Origin: Gammaproteobacteria bacterium 45_16_T64
Lineage (GTDB): Bacteria > Pseudomonadota > Gammaproteobacteria > Pseudomonadales > Ketobacteraceae
Assembly (NCBI GenBank): GCA_002162955.1
Contig: MABD01000017.1
Coordinates: 30,943-94,942, forward strand
Reading direction: 5' to 3'
Length of the DNA: 64,000 nucleotides
This document shows positions 45,496 to 53,861 of this stretch, piece by piece. Under the pieces are notes generated by a model. That model did no database searches, had not been told where the DNA came from, and saw nothing but the letters and a program-made list of their open reading frames with translations. The position numbers and the translations under genes are program-made. The stretch's first letter is position 1, and each line of letters opens with the position of its first letter.

Positions 45496-46047
45496 TTATG
45501 CTGCAAGCCACTGTCTCTGTCCTGAGAATCGCGCTTGCAAATATTCCATTTGATCGCCACGAATTTGACGATTTGCCAAATACATAAATTCAAATGCATT
45601 GGGCGCAAATGGAATGGCCAATAATTCCATACCCGCTTGTTCCGGCGTTCGACCACCTTTGTGATGATTACACCGCGCGCATGCGGTAATCACATTAGTC
45701 CAACTATCCGCGCCACCCTGTACCTTGGGAATAATGTGATCCCGTGTTAACACGTGATCATCAAATGCTAAACCACAGTACAAGCAACGATGATCATCTC
45801 GACGAAATAACAATCGATTACTCAACGCAGGTACAAAACTGTTCTTTTTTGCGGTGCCATCAACCGCAATAATGGAAGATAACGACACCGATGTACGTTC
45901 ACCTTTGCAATTTATTCCACCAACCATTGTTGATGAATCATCACCAAGACTCCAAACCACACGATCCTTCACATAGAGCGTTACCGCCTCTTCCCGAGAC
46001 AACCACGCAATAGGAAAACCGGACTTATTCAATCTCAAAATTCTCAT
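45496..46047 (-). CDS. HNH endonuclease in the RNA-repair cluster
   Basis: A 183-aa HNH nuclease: CLYCGLAFDDHVLTRDHIIP (zinc Cys pair and catalytic His), then NVITACARCNHHKGGRTPEQ with the second Cys pair. The N-terminal part (LNKSGFPIAWLSREEAVTLY) is typical of stand-alone bacterial HNH proteins often seen near RtcB. The ATG at 46047 is chosen because AAGGAG lies 10 nt before it; a GTG three codons earlier sits against that site. It follows a 600-nt non-coding interval after rtcA and may have its own promoter or depend on read-through. Confidence 0.82.
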   Translation of the reverse strand: MRILRLNKSGFPIAWLSREEAVTLYVKDRVVWSLGDDSSTMVGGINCKGERTSVSLSSIIAVDGTAKKNSFVPALSNRLLFRRDDHRCLYCGLAFDDHVLTRDHIIPKVQGGADSWTNVITACARCNHHKGGRTPEQAGMELLAIPFAPNAFEFMYLANRQIRGDQMEYLQARFSGQRQWLAA

Positions 46048-46161
46048 ATTACACACTCTCCTTTATCAGTAAGGCTTAAACAGAGCTTCCCATGCCATAC
46101 CTCTAATATAGACCTAATACATAACAAAATTCACTTCGGCAACGCATTCTGTTCACGCAAT

Positions 46162-46197
46162 AAAAAACCCCCGATTGGAATGACCAACCGGGGGTTT
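46162..46197 (-). terminator. Strong intrinsic terminator upstream of the HNH gene
   Basis: On the minus strand AAACCCCCGG pairs with CGGGGGTTT and the stem continues to 11 or more base pairs with one G-U pair and a 5-nt loop, followed by a T-run. The G-U pair would be a C-A mismatch on the plus strand, so minus-strand use is favoured. Confidence 0.8.
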
Positions 46198-46433
46198 AAT
46201 AGAATCTCTATTTTTACCGGTTGGCAGCTGCCTTCCGGTATTTCGAAAGGCTAGGGTCCCAAAACCTCGACCATGAGAGGTTTTTTATAACAATAATGAA
46301 TAAACATGCCATTGTGAGCATTCACCACTACAGACAGGTTACAACTAGAGCGTTGCATTCTTATCATTTCACTTGTGCTGTGGGTCAACATTGGCATATT
46401 TATTGTGCTCGTAAATTGATGAATTTTTTGCAT
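46198..46433 (-). ncRNA. Candidate structured RNA between rtcA and the HNH gene
   Basis: This 236-nt interval is bounded on the minus strand by two intrinsic terminators (46434-46464 before it, 46162-46197 at its end). It holds an 8-bp hairpin AAAACCTC/GAGGTTTT (46261-46284), a second 8-bp hairpin at 46230-46251 that pairs fully only as minus-strand RNA (one U-G) and an adjoining palindrome GGCAGCTGCC. No convincing protein is encoded. rtcBA operons elsewhere can carry Y-RNA-like or tRNA-like genes. The resemblance is positional; no tRNA-like fold could be drawn. Confidence 0.45.
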
Positions 46434-46464
46434 AAAAAAAGCCGGTGGCCTTTGGCCTACCGAC
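46434..46464 (-). terminator. Intrinsic terminator after rtcBA
   Basis: On the minus strand GTCGGTAGGCC, loop AAA, GGCCACCGGC, then seven T residues. One A-C mismatch and one U-G pair are inside the stem. A further 7-bp hairpin GGAAGGC/GCCTTCC precedes it (46475-46495). It should end most rtcBA transcripts. The plus strand also has a T-run, so it may act both ways. Confidence 0.75.
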
Positions 46465-46653
46465 TTTTTAGTACGGAAGGCCATATGCGCCTTCCATAAC
46501 GGAATTCGCAATTATTTTTTATACGGTGAAGTTACGCTATATATAAATGTCATCATAAGTTTTGTCAGTCAGTGTTAATCTGTTGGACGCAATGTTAGAC
46601 CTAACGAGATTTATGTCAACAGTATAATTGCCATTTATACAAATATTTTTTAT

Positions 46654-47718
46654 TTATTCAGAATTTCCTGTTACTGAAATTTCCCAGCAGTCTTCTTCTA
46701 TCTTTTCTGCTGTTATCGATTTCCTACTCATCATTCGAATAACATCAATATTCGTTAGTAGATGCATACTAGGATTAAGGGTGCGGAATTTACCTCCACT
46801 TCCCAAAACCATTGGCAACAAAAGTTGATCTGCTAAGTACTCACCAACAGGAACACCCGCACGCAAATATCGATTCATTTGCGTAATCGCTCTGCTCGCA
46901 ACTTTCTCCGCACTGAGATTTCGCTCTCCAACACATTCAAACACTTCAGTAATATTACCCATGTTCACCTGCAACGATACGATATTGCCAGGACCTGAGG
47001 ACTTCACTAACCGTTGACGCAATACGGACTCAGACCAACGGCATCGCTGTTGAATATGGGTCAGCTCGCGCTGCGTAACATGCTCAGGTATTTTTGATGA
47101 CATCGCCATCGCTAGCTCCGCCTGTTGGCCACCGCGAGTCACAAGGTCAACCTTATCAATACCGCTCGCAGCGTTCATTGGATAAATCCGCGCACGCCAA
47201 GCGCCACCACCCGCCGGATAGAAACCAACCTGCTCAAGAGAGGTCTCAACTCGGCACCCTAAGCTTTGCAATACGGGAAGAAAGCACTCCACAATAAAAT
47301 CATAACTTGGCGACATACCATTATGCGTACCGCCCTCAAGATACAATTCACTCACCTCATCGGCCAACAGCAATGGCAACAACACCGTTTGAAATACTAA
47401 GGTTGTGCTACCAGCGGATCCAATCTGAAAATGGTATTCCCCCGCCTTCACCGTTCCAGGGACAAACACCACTTCCGTTGACCCTAAGTCATCGCCAATT
47501 ACCTTTGCATTACAAATCGTCTGCGCCGCCCGCAAACAGGTTAAGTGCTGGCGCAGCAACCCTGGTTTAGCCCTACCAGCGCGGATATTTTCTATCCGCA
47601 CGGATTTACCCAGACACATTGCCAACGACAACGATGTTCTAAATACCTGCCCGCCGCCCTCTCCCTGGGCACCATCGATAACAACATCCGTGCTAATACC
47701 GCTTTCTACTGTATTCAT
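46654..47718 (-). CDS. rtcA: RNA 3'-terminal phosphate cyclase
   Basis: A 354-aa RtcA that converts RNA 3'-phosphate to 2',3'-cyclic phosphate through an adenylylated His. It starts DGAQGEGGGQVFRTSLSLA, the family hallmark; the nucleophile His lies in the late NPSMHLLTNIDVI, equivalent to His309 of the E. coli enzyme. GEYLADQLLLPM is also conserved. It lies 9 nt downstream of rtcB in the classical rtcBA order and should be driven by the sigma54 promoter before rtcB. The cyclic ends it makes are substrates for RtcB. Confidence 0.95.
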   Translation of the reverse strand: MNTVESGISTDVVIDGAQGEGGGQVFRTSLSLAMCLGKSVRIENIRAGRAKPGLLRQHLTCLRAAQTICNAKVIGDDLGSTEVVFVPGTVKAGEYHFQIGSAGSTTLVFQTVLLPLLLADEVSELYLEGGTHNGMSPSYDFIVECFLPVLQSLGCRVETSLEQVGFYPAGGGAWRARIYPMNAASGIDKVDLVTRGGQQAELAMAMSSKIPEHVTQRELTHIQQRCRWSESVLRQRLVKSSGPGNIVSLQVNMGNITEVFECVGERNLSAEKVASRAITQMNRYLRAGVPVGEYLADQLLLPMVLGSGGKFRTLNPSMHLLTNIDVIRMMSRKSITAEKIEEDCWEISVTGNSE

Positions 47719-47727
47719 TTTTGCTTC

Positions 47728-48954
47728 CTATCCTTTTACGCACACCACTTGCTTGAGGGTATATACCACTTCCACAAGATCTTTCTGCGCTTCCATCACT
47801 TTTTCAATGGGCTTGTATGCTGACGGCGTTTCATCGATCACACCCGCGTCTTTTCGACATTCGACATCTGCCGTTGCCTGAATATGCTCTTCAAGAGACA
47901 CCAGCTTTTTCGCCTTGGTTCGCGACATCACACGGCCAGCACCATGGCTACAACTGCAAAAACTTTCTTCGTTACCTAGCCCGCGTACGATAAACGACTT
48001 CGCTCCCATGCTACCGGGGATAATGCCCATTTCGCCTGCCTGCGCTCTTACCGCGCCTTTACGTGTCACAATCACATTTTTCCCGTAGTGATGTTCGCGA
48101 GAAATATAGTTATGGTGACAGTTTACCGCCTCCATTCTCGCCTCAAAGGGAAAACCTAGAGCATCGCCTACTGCCGCAATCACTCTTGTCATCATCACTT
48201 CGCGGTTAATCCGTGCAAAGTTCTGCGCCCATTCCACCGCTTCCACGTATTGATCAAAGTGCTCACTACCTTCTGGCAGATACGACAGGTCTTTATCCGG
48301 CAACTGTATTAGCCAGCGCTCCATATCTTTTTTTGCGGTTTCGATAAAATGAGTACCTATCCTATTCCCAACACCCCGTGATCCACTGTGTAGCATCAAC
48401 CACACAGAATTATGTTCATCTAGACACATTTCAATAAAGTGATTACCTGTACCCAGCGTACCCAAGTGGTTAATGTTGTTAGTATTCCTAAGCACCTTGT
48501 GCTTTTCTTTTAGCACTTCAAACTGCGCCGATATCGGTCCCCAAGCAGCGGCAACATCATCAGGTATATTTGACCACGCGCCTTTATCGCGACTTCCTCG
48601 TGCCCTGGCGGAGCGCCCATGTGGCACGGCACGCTCAATCGCAGAACGTACACCCGCCAAATTATCCGGTAGATCCTGTGCGCGAATGCTGGTTCTTACG
48701 GCCATCATGCCGCAACCAATATCCACTCCCACCGCAGCTGGAATCACAGCACCAACGGTCGGCACGACACTTCCAATCGTCGCACCCTTTCCTAGGTGCA
48801 CATCAGGCATTGCTGCGACCCATTGATGGATAAACGGCATCCGTGAAATATTCTTCAGCTGTTCCTTTGCGGCTGGCTCAAACGGAACACCTCGAGTCCA
48901 AGACTTAATGGGTACACCACCGTCCTGCATTACTTCATAAGGTTGTTGAGTCAT
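47728..48954 (-). CDS. rtcB: RNA-splicing ligase RtcB (RtcR-regulated copy)
   Basis: A 408-aa GTP-dependent RNA ligase of the E. coli RtcB type. It has PDVHLGKGATIGSVVPT, VGVDIGCGM (Mn-binding Cys), LGTGNHFIEM, LHSGSRGVGNRIG and the guanylated His in CSHGAGRVMSR. It seals 2',3'-cyclic phosphate or 3'-phosphate ends to 5'-OH ends. It is the first gene after the sigma54 promoter at 49066-49082 and is divergent from rtcR. AAAGGA precedes the ATG. It is distinct from the PrfH-linked RtcB at 36873. Confidence 0.96.
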   Translation of the reverse strand: MTQQPYEVMQDGGVPIKSWTRGVPFEPAAKEQLKNISRMPFIHQWVAAMPDVHLGKGATIGSVVPTVGAVIPAAVGVDIGCGMMAVRTSIRAQDLPDNLAGVRSAIERAVPHGRSARARGSRDKGAWSNIPDDVAAAWGPISAQFEVLKEKHKVLRNTNNINHLGTLGTGNHFIEMCLDEHNSVWLMLHSGSRGVGNRIGTHFIETAKKDMERWLIQLPDKDLSYLPEGSEHFDQYVEAVEWAQNFARINREVMMTRVIAAVGDALGFPFEARMEAVNCHHNYISREHHYGKNVIVTRKGAVRAQAGEMGIIPGSMGAKSFIVRGLGNEESFCSCSHGAGRVMSRTKAKKLVSLEEHIQATADVECRKDAGVIDETPSAYKPIEKVMEAQKDLVEVVYTLKQVVCVKG

Positions 48955-49065
48955 TGTTAATTTCCTTTGTTCTCTTTATTGTGTTTTTGGGCATCACCAC
49001 TAACGGTCATTAGCCACTTGCTATTGAATGCCCATCTTGATTTATCTCTACTTGGCTTACTCTAT

Positions 49066-49082
49066 AGCGATTAAAGTGCCAA
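49066..49082 (-). promoter_or_regulatory. Sigma54 (-24/-12) promoter of the rtcBA operon
   Basis: On the minus strand TTGGCACTTTAATCGCT fits the sigma54 consensus: GG at -24 and GC at -12 separated by exactly 10 nt, with TGGCAC perfect and one mismatch in the -12 box (TCGC for TTGC). It lies about 110 nt before rtcB and next to rtcR, a sigma54 activator. Confidence 0.82.
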
Positions 49083-49122
49083 CTTTGAAGAAAAACCAAA
49101 ATACATCCCAATAAAACTTATA

Positions 49123-49159
49123 ACCTGCTGTTTTATAAGAATAAAAAGTTTTAACAGGT
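49123..49159. promoter_or_regulatory. Candidate RtcR upstream activating site
   Basis: ACCTG (49123-49127) and CAGGT (49155-49159) form a widely spaced dyad 40-80 bp upstream of the -24 element, a position expected for an enhancer-binding protein. The spacer is AT-rich. Site identity is inferred from position only. Confidence 0.35.
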
Positions 49160-49207
49160 AAGTAGGGCAGATCCTATAAAAACGTTGCCCATTCTATTTA
49201 CCTATCT

Positions 49208-49236
49208 TTATTGATATGTACATACTATTATTGATA
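49208..49236. repeat. Direct repeat immediately before rtcR
   Basis: TTATTGATA occurs at 49208-49216 and 49228-49236, exactly 20 bp apart, with the palindrome ATGTACAT between them. The second copy touches the rtcR start codon region, so a bound protein could block rtcR translation or transcription (autoregulation; inference). Confidence 0.4.
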
Positions 49237-49237
49237 C

Positions 49238-50851
49238 ATGAAAACAGTAGCTATCAGTATACTTGGTACCACCATGGACCGCCGCGGTAAGGGCGATAAG
49301 CGCTGGGACAAATGGCGACCCACGATCTCGATGTGCCAGCATGACGACTTACTCATCGATCGGTTGGAATTACTCTTTGATCCCAAAGCACAAACCCTCG
49401 CCGACCAGGTGACCGCAGATATTCAACGAATTTCGCCAGAAACCACCGTCGTGCACAATCATCTGAGCTTTCCCGATCCCTGGGACTTTGAAACCGTTTA
49501 CAGCGTGTTATTGGATTTTGCCCGCGGTTATCGATTTCGTTCCAGCACAGAAACCTATTTAACCCATATCACCACCGGTACCCACGTCGCTCAGATTTGT
49601 TTATATTTACTGACAGAAGCCGGTTATTTACCAGGACAGTTAATTCAAACCTCCCCCGCCAAACGGGAATCCACTGTCGCGGGGCACTATCAAATCATTG
49701 ACTTGGATCTATCCAAGTATGATCAAATCGCCTCTCGATTCCAGAAAGAGCATAAAGAAGGTACTACCTATCTGAAAGGCGGGATCGAAACCAATAACGC
49801 TCACTTTAACAAGATGATCGAGCAACTAGAGCATGTATCTATTCGCTCCAATGAACCCATCCTAATTACCGGCCCCACTGGTGCGGGTAAATCTAAACTA
49901 GCACAGCGGGTCTATGACCTTCGAAAACAGCGCGGCAAGCTGGAAGGCAAGTTAGTATCGGTAAACTGTGCAACCCTACGAGGGGATAACGCCATGTCCG
50001 CCTTGTTTGGGCATAAGAAAGGGGCATTTACCGGCGCTACCAATGACAGACCTGGATTATTACGAGAAGCCGACGGCGGATTACTATTCCTCGATGAGGT
50101 AGGCGAACTGGGAATAGACGAACAAACCATGTTACTTCGCGCCATCGAAGATAAGCGCTTTATGCCGTTTGGGTCCGATAGAGAAGTCAGCAGCAACTTT
50201 CAGCTTATCGCAGGCACCAATCAAGATCTTATCGCCTTATCACAAAGCGGCGACTTTAGAGAGGACCTACTCGCACGTATAGATCTGTGGACATACGAAC
50301 TACCGTCATTAAAAGACCGCATTGAAGACCTAGAACCCAATATCGAGTACGAATTAGAGAATTTCTCTAAGAAATCCGGTTACTTAGTCACATTTAACAA
50401 AGCAGCCAGGGCAAAGTATTTACAGTTTAGTCACTCCCCCGCCGCAACCTGGTCAGCCAATTTTCGTGATCTCAATGCCAGTATTACTCGCATGGGAACC
50501 CTAGCGGATGGCGGACGTATTACCTCATCAGTGGTTGCCGAGGAAATAGAACGGCTTCTGCGAAAATGGAAATCTGGCGCGTCCCTTATGAACCAACCTC
50601 GGCATATTATCGAACCTTTTGTGGGTGCAGAACAGTGCGATGAAATGGACCACTATGACCAAATAAAACTCAGTGGCCTTATTACTACCTGTCAACAAGC
50701 GACTTCTATGGCCGATGCAGGCCGCAAACTGTTTAATGTCAGTCGAACCACTAAGGCGTCAAACAACGACTCCCATAGAGTTCGCCAACTATTAAACAAA
50801 TATGGGCTAAATTTTGCAGACTTGAACACAAAATTAGACGCCGAAACTTAG
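49238..50851 (+). CDS. rtcR: Sigma54-dependent activator RtcR (CARF-AAA+-HTH)
   Basis: A 537-aa enhancer-binding protein, closely alike to E. coli RtcR from the start (KTVAISILGTTMDRRGKG, KWRPTISMCQHDDLLIDRLE). Residues 1-185 are the CARF-type sensor with ITTGTHVAQICLYLLTEAGY. AAA+ follows: Walker A GPTGAGKSKLA (near 212), the sigma54-contact loop GAFTGA (near 263), Walker B LLFLDEVGEL. A C-terminal DNA-binding helix-turn-helix ends the protein (LFNVSRTTKASNNDSHRVR). RNA-end ligands such as cyclic-phosphate fragments are thought to relieve CARF inhibition. Divergent from rtcBA, which it should activate. Confidence 0.96.
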   Translation: MKTVAISILGTTMDRRGKGDKRWDKWRPTISMCQHDDLLIDRLELLFDPKAQTLADQVTADIQRISPETTVVHNHLSFPDPWDFETVYSVLLDFARGYRFRSSTETYLTHITTGTHVAQICLYLLTEAGYLPGQLIQTSPAKRESTVAGHYQIIDLDLSKYDQIASRFQKEHKEGTTYLKGGIETNNAHFNKMIEQLEHVSIRSNEPILITGPTGAGKSKLAQRVYDLRKQRGKLEGKLVSVNCATLRGDNAMSALFGHKKGAFTGATNDRPGLLREADGGLLFLDEVGELGIDEQTMLLRAIEDKRFMPFGSDREVSSNFQLIAGTNQDLIALSQSGDFREDLLARIDLWTYELPSLKDRIEDLEPNIEYELENFSKKSGYLVTFNKAARAKYLQFSHSPAATWSANFRDLNASITRMGTLADGGRITSSVVAEEIERLLRKWKSGASLMNQPRHIIEPFVGAEQCDEMDHYDQIKLSGLITTCQQATSMADAGRKLFNVSRTTKASNNDSHRVRQLLNKYGLNFADLNTKLDAET

Positions 50852-50902
50852 CGCCAGCTAGTTTATACTGACTACTAACACAGGCTTATTTGAGAACAAT
50901 CC

Positions 50903-51529
50903 ATGAATGACCCAATCTACGATATTTATTTTCGTGGCGGAATACATAGCAACACTGACTTAGCGACCGTTAAAGCCAATATGGCCAAATTGTTCAAAGT
51001 TAACGATGCAAGAATCGAGACGATGTTCAGTGGTAAAGCATGCGTTCTCAAAAAAGACCTGAATAAGACAAAAGCCCTTCAATATCAACAAGCCATCGAG
51101 AAAACCGGGGCACGGGTATTCCTAAAAGAACAGTCTCAAACCCAGCCGCCGGCAACGCCACCTCCTACTGCAAAAACAGTGCCCTCCGCTCCTTCGACGT
51201 CACAAAGCACTTCCCCTCAAGAACAAGAAAAAACAAAATCAAGCTGGGATCTTTCCCCTACGGGTAGCGACCTGTTAAAAGCAGACGAAAGAAAAGCAGA
51301 GGTTACAACAAACATCGATACCAGTGCGATACAGCTCGTCTCACCATTCGCAGAGCCTGAACCCGAGAACAAAACCACACCTCCGCCACCCAACACTGAC
51401 CATATGAGTGTGGCGGACGTTGGATCTGACATACTAGTAGAAAAACCGCCCGAGCCCACAGCACCCGATATAGACCTAAGCGAAATGGCTGTTGCCCCGC
51501 TGGGATCCAACATGTCCGATAACGACTAA
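50903..51529 (+). CDS. Hypothetical protein with a YDIYFxG N-terminal domain and Pro-rich tail
   Basis: A 208-aa protein. Residues 1-75 form a small alpha/beta domain, YDIYFRGGIHSNTDLATVKA to ALQYQQAIEKTGARVFL, a pattern found at the N-terminus of several uncharacterised Pseudomonas-group proteins. The remainder is low-complexity Pro/Thr/Ser/Glu and probably disordered, with two repeats of the type GSDLL and GSDIL. No signal or membrane segment. It lies 51 nt after rtcR on the same strand; a functional link is not evident. Function unknown. Confidence 0.6.
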   Translation: MNDPIYDIYFRGGIHSNTDLATVKANMAKLFKVNDARIETMFSGKACVLKKDLNKTKALQYQQAIEKTGARVFLKEQSQTQPPATPPPTAKTVPSAPSTSQSTSPQEQEKTKSSWDLSPTGSDLLKADERKAEVTTNIDTSAIQLVSPFAEPEPENKTTPPPPNTDHMSVADVGSDILVEKPPEPTAPDIDLSEMAVAPLGSNMSDND

Positions 51530-51570
51530 CGAGAGACCAAGAAAGACTGAGAGAGGTTGAGAGAGACATT

Positions 51571-52140
51571 ATGACTGATGACAACACCATCGACGGCATT
51601 AACTACGGCCCATTAGCAGGCCTAGTCGGCACATGGGAAGGTAATCGAGGTATGGATATCGCACCTGAACCCGATGCCGTGGAGAAAAACCCCTATTACG
51701 AGACCATTACTTTCGAAGCCATTGGTGATGTCACCAATGCAGAAAAACAAGTATTAGCGGTGATACGATACCAACAGATTGTGACACGTAAATCCAACGA
51801 TCAGGTTTTTCATGATCAAACCGGCTATTGGATGTGGGATGCAGATACAGGGGTTGTAATGTATTCATTGTCGATCCCCCGTGCCGTCACATTAATTGCG
51901 GGTGGCGATGCAACGCCCTCTGATAAAGGTATCATTATCAAAGTAGCCGCCGCTCTGGGGGACCCTGACTGGGGCATTGTACAATCACCCTTTATGCGCG
52001 ATAGCGCTAGCTCCACGAAGTTCTCGCTAGAGATGACACTTAACGGTGATCAACTCGCGTATGCTCAATCCACCCTGCTGGATATTTATGGGCAGTCCAG
52101 TTTTGACCATATTGATAGAAACAAACTCACACGGTGTTAA
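51571..52140 (+). CDS. Heme-binding beta-barrel protein (nitrobindin/FABP-like family)
   Basis: A 189-aa ten-stranded-barrel protein. It has the family opening GPLAGLVGTWEGNRG, later HDQTGYWMWDADTG and the ending SSFDHIDRNKLTR, where the His is placed like the haem-binding His of nitrobindins. Such proteins bind ferric haem or small hydrophobic ligands; NO chemistry has been shown for some. No signal peptide. The following broken phosphoesterase gene begins only 6 nt later, suggesting a former operon. Confidence 0.75.
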   Translation: MTDDNTIDGINYGPLAGLVGTWEGNRGMDIAPEPDAVEKNPYYETITFEAIGDVTNAEKQVLAVIRYQQIVTRKSNDQVFHDQTGYWMWDADTGVVMYSLSIPRAVTLIAGGDATPSDKGIIIKVAAALGDPDWGIVQSPFMRDSASSTKFSLEMTLNGDQLAYAQSTLLDIYGQSSFDHIDRNKLTRC

Positions 52141-52146
52141 TTTTTC

Positions 52147-53045
52147 TTGGCAATAGTAAAACCTAAACGGGCGCTAATATTCGCACTTAGTATCATTGCT
52201 ACGTGCCTAGCATCATGGTCGCTGTGGTTAGAACCACAGCGACCATGATGCTAGGCACGTAGCAACATACGATTGAACTTACGCGATGGCCTCAGTCCTG
52301 CGACAATCTCAGCATTGCATTACTCGCAGACATTCATACCGGCTCCCCCTTTAATGGCATTGATAAACTACGGGATATCGTCAACGCGACTAATCGTGCT
52401 AAACCCGATCTCATCCTCTTAGCCGGTGATTTTGTTATCCATGGGGTTGTAGGCGGAGAGTTTGTTTCGCCCCATGCGATCGCCCAAGAACTCCAACACC
52501 TGCAGGCACCTCTCGGGGTATTTGCCGTGTTAGGGAATCATGATTGGTGGCTCGGTGCCGAGCAAGTATCGACAGCAATCACCGATGCTAACATTACCTT
52601 ACTCGAAGATGCCGCTACATCTATTACTCAAGATTCATGTCAGTTTTGGTTGGCTGGTATCAGCGACTATTGGGAGGGGCCCCACGATATCCAAAAAGCC
52701 CTCGCGCCCATTCCCGAAGACCAGCCCATTATCGCGTTTACCCATAACCCTGATATATTTGTCGAAATACCAAAGCGTATTGAACTCACACTAGCGGGAC
52801 ACACCCATGGTGGTCAGGTCTACATTCCCTTTATCGGCCGACCGATTGTACCCTCAGACCATGGAGAACGCTTCGCTATCGGTCATGTCATAGAGCAAGG
52901 TCGCCATCTCTACGTAAACCCTGGCTTAGGCACCAGCATACTGCCTATACGATTTTTAGTACCACCCGAAGTGACTTTGCTGCATATAGTCTCTTCTGCA
53001 TCAACAAATCAGGATATTGGAAATTTAAAAGGACAAACCCTCTGA
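52147..53045 (+). pseudogene. YaeI-like metallophosphoesterase broken by a 26-nt insertion
   Basis: Two frames together encode a membrane-anchored metallophosphoesterase. The first (TTG at 52147) gives AIVKPKRALIFALSIIATCL, an N-terminal anchor, then SLWLEPQ and a stop. The second resumes as HTIELTRWPQ and has all motifs: LLADIHTG, LLAGDFV, LGNHDWW, THNPD and LAGHTHGGQ. The frames are separated by a 26-nt insertion (about 52239-52264) that is an inverted copy of upstream sequence. Deleting it joins LEPQ to HTIEL in one frame of 290 aa. The downstream part has no ATG, GTG or TTG before a GTG at 52527. YaeI-type enzymes are phosphodiesterases at the inner membrane. Confidence 0.8.
52196..52265. 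repeat. Perfect 34-bp inverted repeat with a 2-nt spacer
   Basis: The left arm 52196-52229 and right arm 52232-52265 are exact reverse complements; the spacer is AG. Only the inner 7 bp (TGTGGTT/AACCACA) are needed by the ancestral reading frame, while the outer 26 bp of the right arm are the insertion that breaks the phosphoesterase gene. It is either a fold-back templated mutation or an assembly or amplification artefact. Confidence 0.95.
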
Positions 53046-53106
53046 AAACCCAACATTTAGTTTCCTGCTGAATAAAGGCTTTATCGATCACAACGTTCAT
53101 AAGCCC

Positions 53107-53661
53107 TTATTTCATTACATCCGACATTATGTTGCAGAATAGTGCACCTTGTTCGATAGCATCATCTAACGCTTTATGTGTATGAGGTAGATCATCAAAC
53201 CAATGTTTTGGCATCCGTCGTTTTGACGTTTCTCTATAGGTCCTATTTAATCCGACCATTGCTAGAGTTTTGATATCCAGTGCTGAATGCGAATACGGCG
53301 ATTCACCAACGAATTTCATGAGGTACCAATAGACAAACATGAAATCATATGACGCAGGATACCCGACGAAAACCGGTTTTCCGGGAAGCCCCTTTAACCA
53401 ATCAACATAGTCGACCATTGCTTTCTCAGGACTCTGCAAGTTAATCCTGCATGCATTCCAAGCTTCTGGTTGTGTTTCCCACCATTTTTGGGTTTCAGGG
53501 TGGGGACTAGCTCCCTCTATCAGCTCCAAATTTGCTTCGAAAGTAGCTATTAACTCCTTGTCTCGTGTATACACTGCTGAACCAAAACTCAACATAGAGT
53601 GGGGGCCCGGTATGGGACCATCCGCCTCAACATCTGTACTTACATATAATTCCTGTTTCAT
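53107..53661 (-). CDS. DEDD-family 3'-5' exonuclease (DnaQ-like)
   Basis: A 184-aa exonuclease-fold protein. The DxE motif is in [11 protein letters not shown], a middle Asp in [10 protein letters not shown] and the final [13 protein letters not shown] supplies His and Asp, as in DEDDh exonucleases. It resembles the small RNase T/ExoX-like proteins acting on nucleic acid 3' ends; the exact substrate is not visible. It is convergent with the broken phosphoesterase gene and has no obvious operon partner. Confidence 0.82.
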   Translation of the reverse strand: MKQELYVSTDVEADGPIPGPHSMLSFGSAVYTRDKELIATFEANLELIEGASPHPETQKWWETQPEAWNACRINLQSPEKAMVDYVDWLKGLPGKPVFVGYPASYDFMFVYWYLMKFVGESPYSHSALDIKTLAMVGLNRTYRETSKRRMPKHWFDDLPHTHKALDDAIEQGALFCNIMSDVMK

Positions 53662-53861
53662 AAATTACCCACCCCTCCCAAAAGGAATTGACCTTTTCCC
53701 ACAAGAAATAAGTCACCTACAATTGTTTAAATAGATTAATAATGCCGCTATCTCCTCGATAGCTACTTCCCACGTAAGACTCCCCTCTTTCTAGCTCGTC
53801 TTCCAATTAGGGGGCTACGAATTACGCCATGCCGATGACCCCCATTTAGCAGGGCATTTTC

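Noticed and set aside
46251..46511. 86-codon minus-strand frame in the rtcA-HNH interval
   Set aside because: It runs straight through an intrinsic terminator and stable hairpins; composition (many Met, His, Cys) is not protein-like. An RNA explanation fits better.
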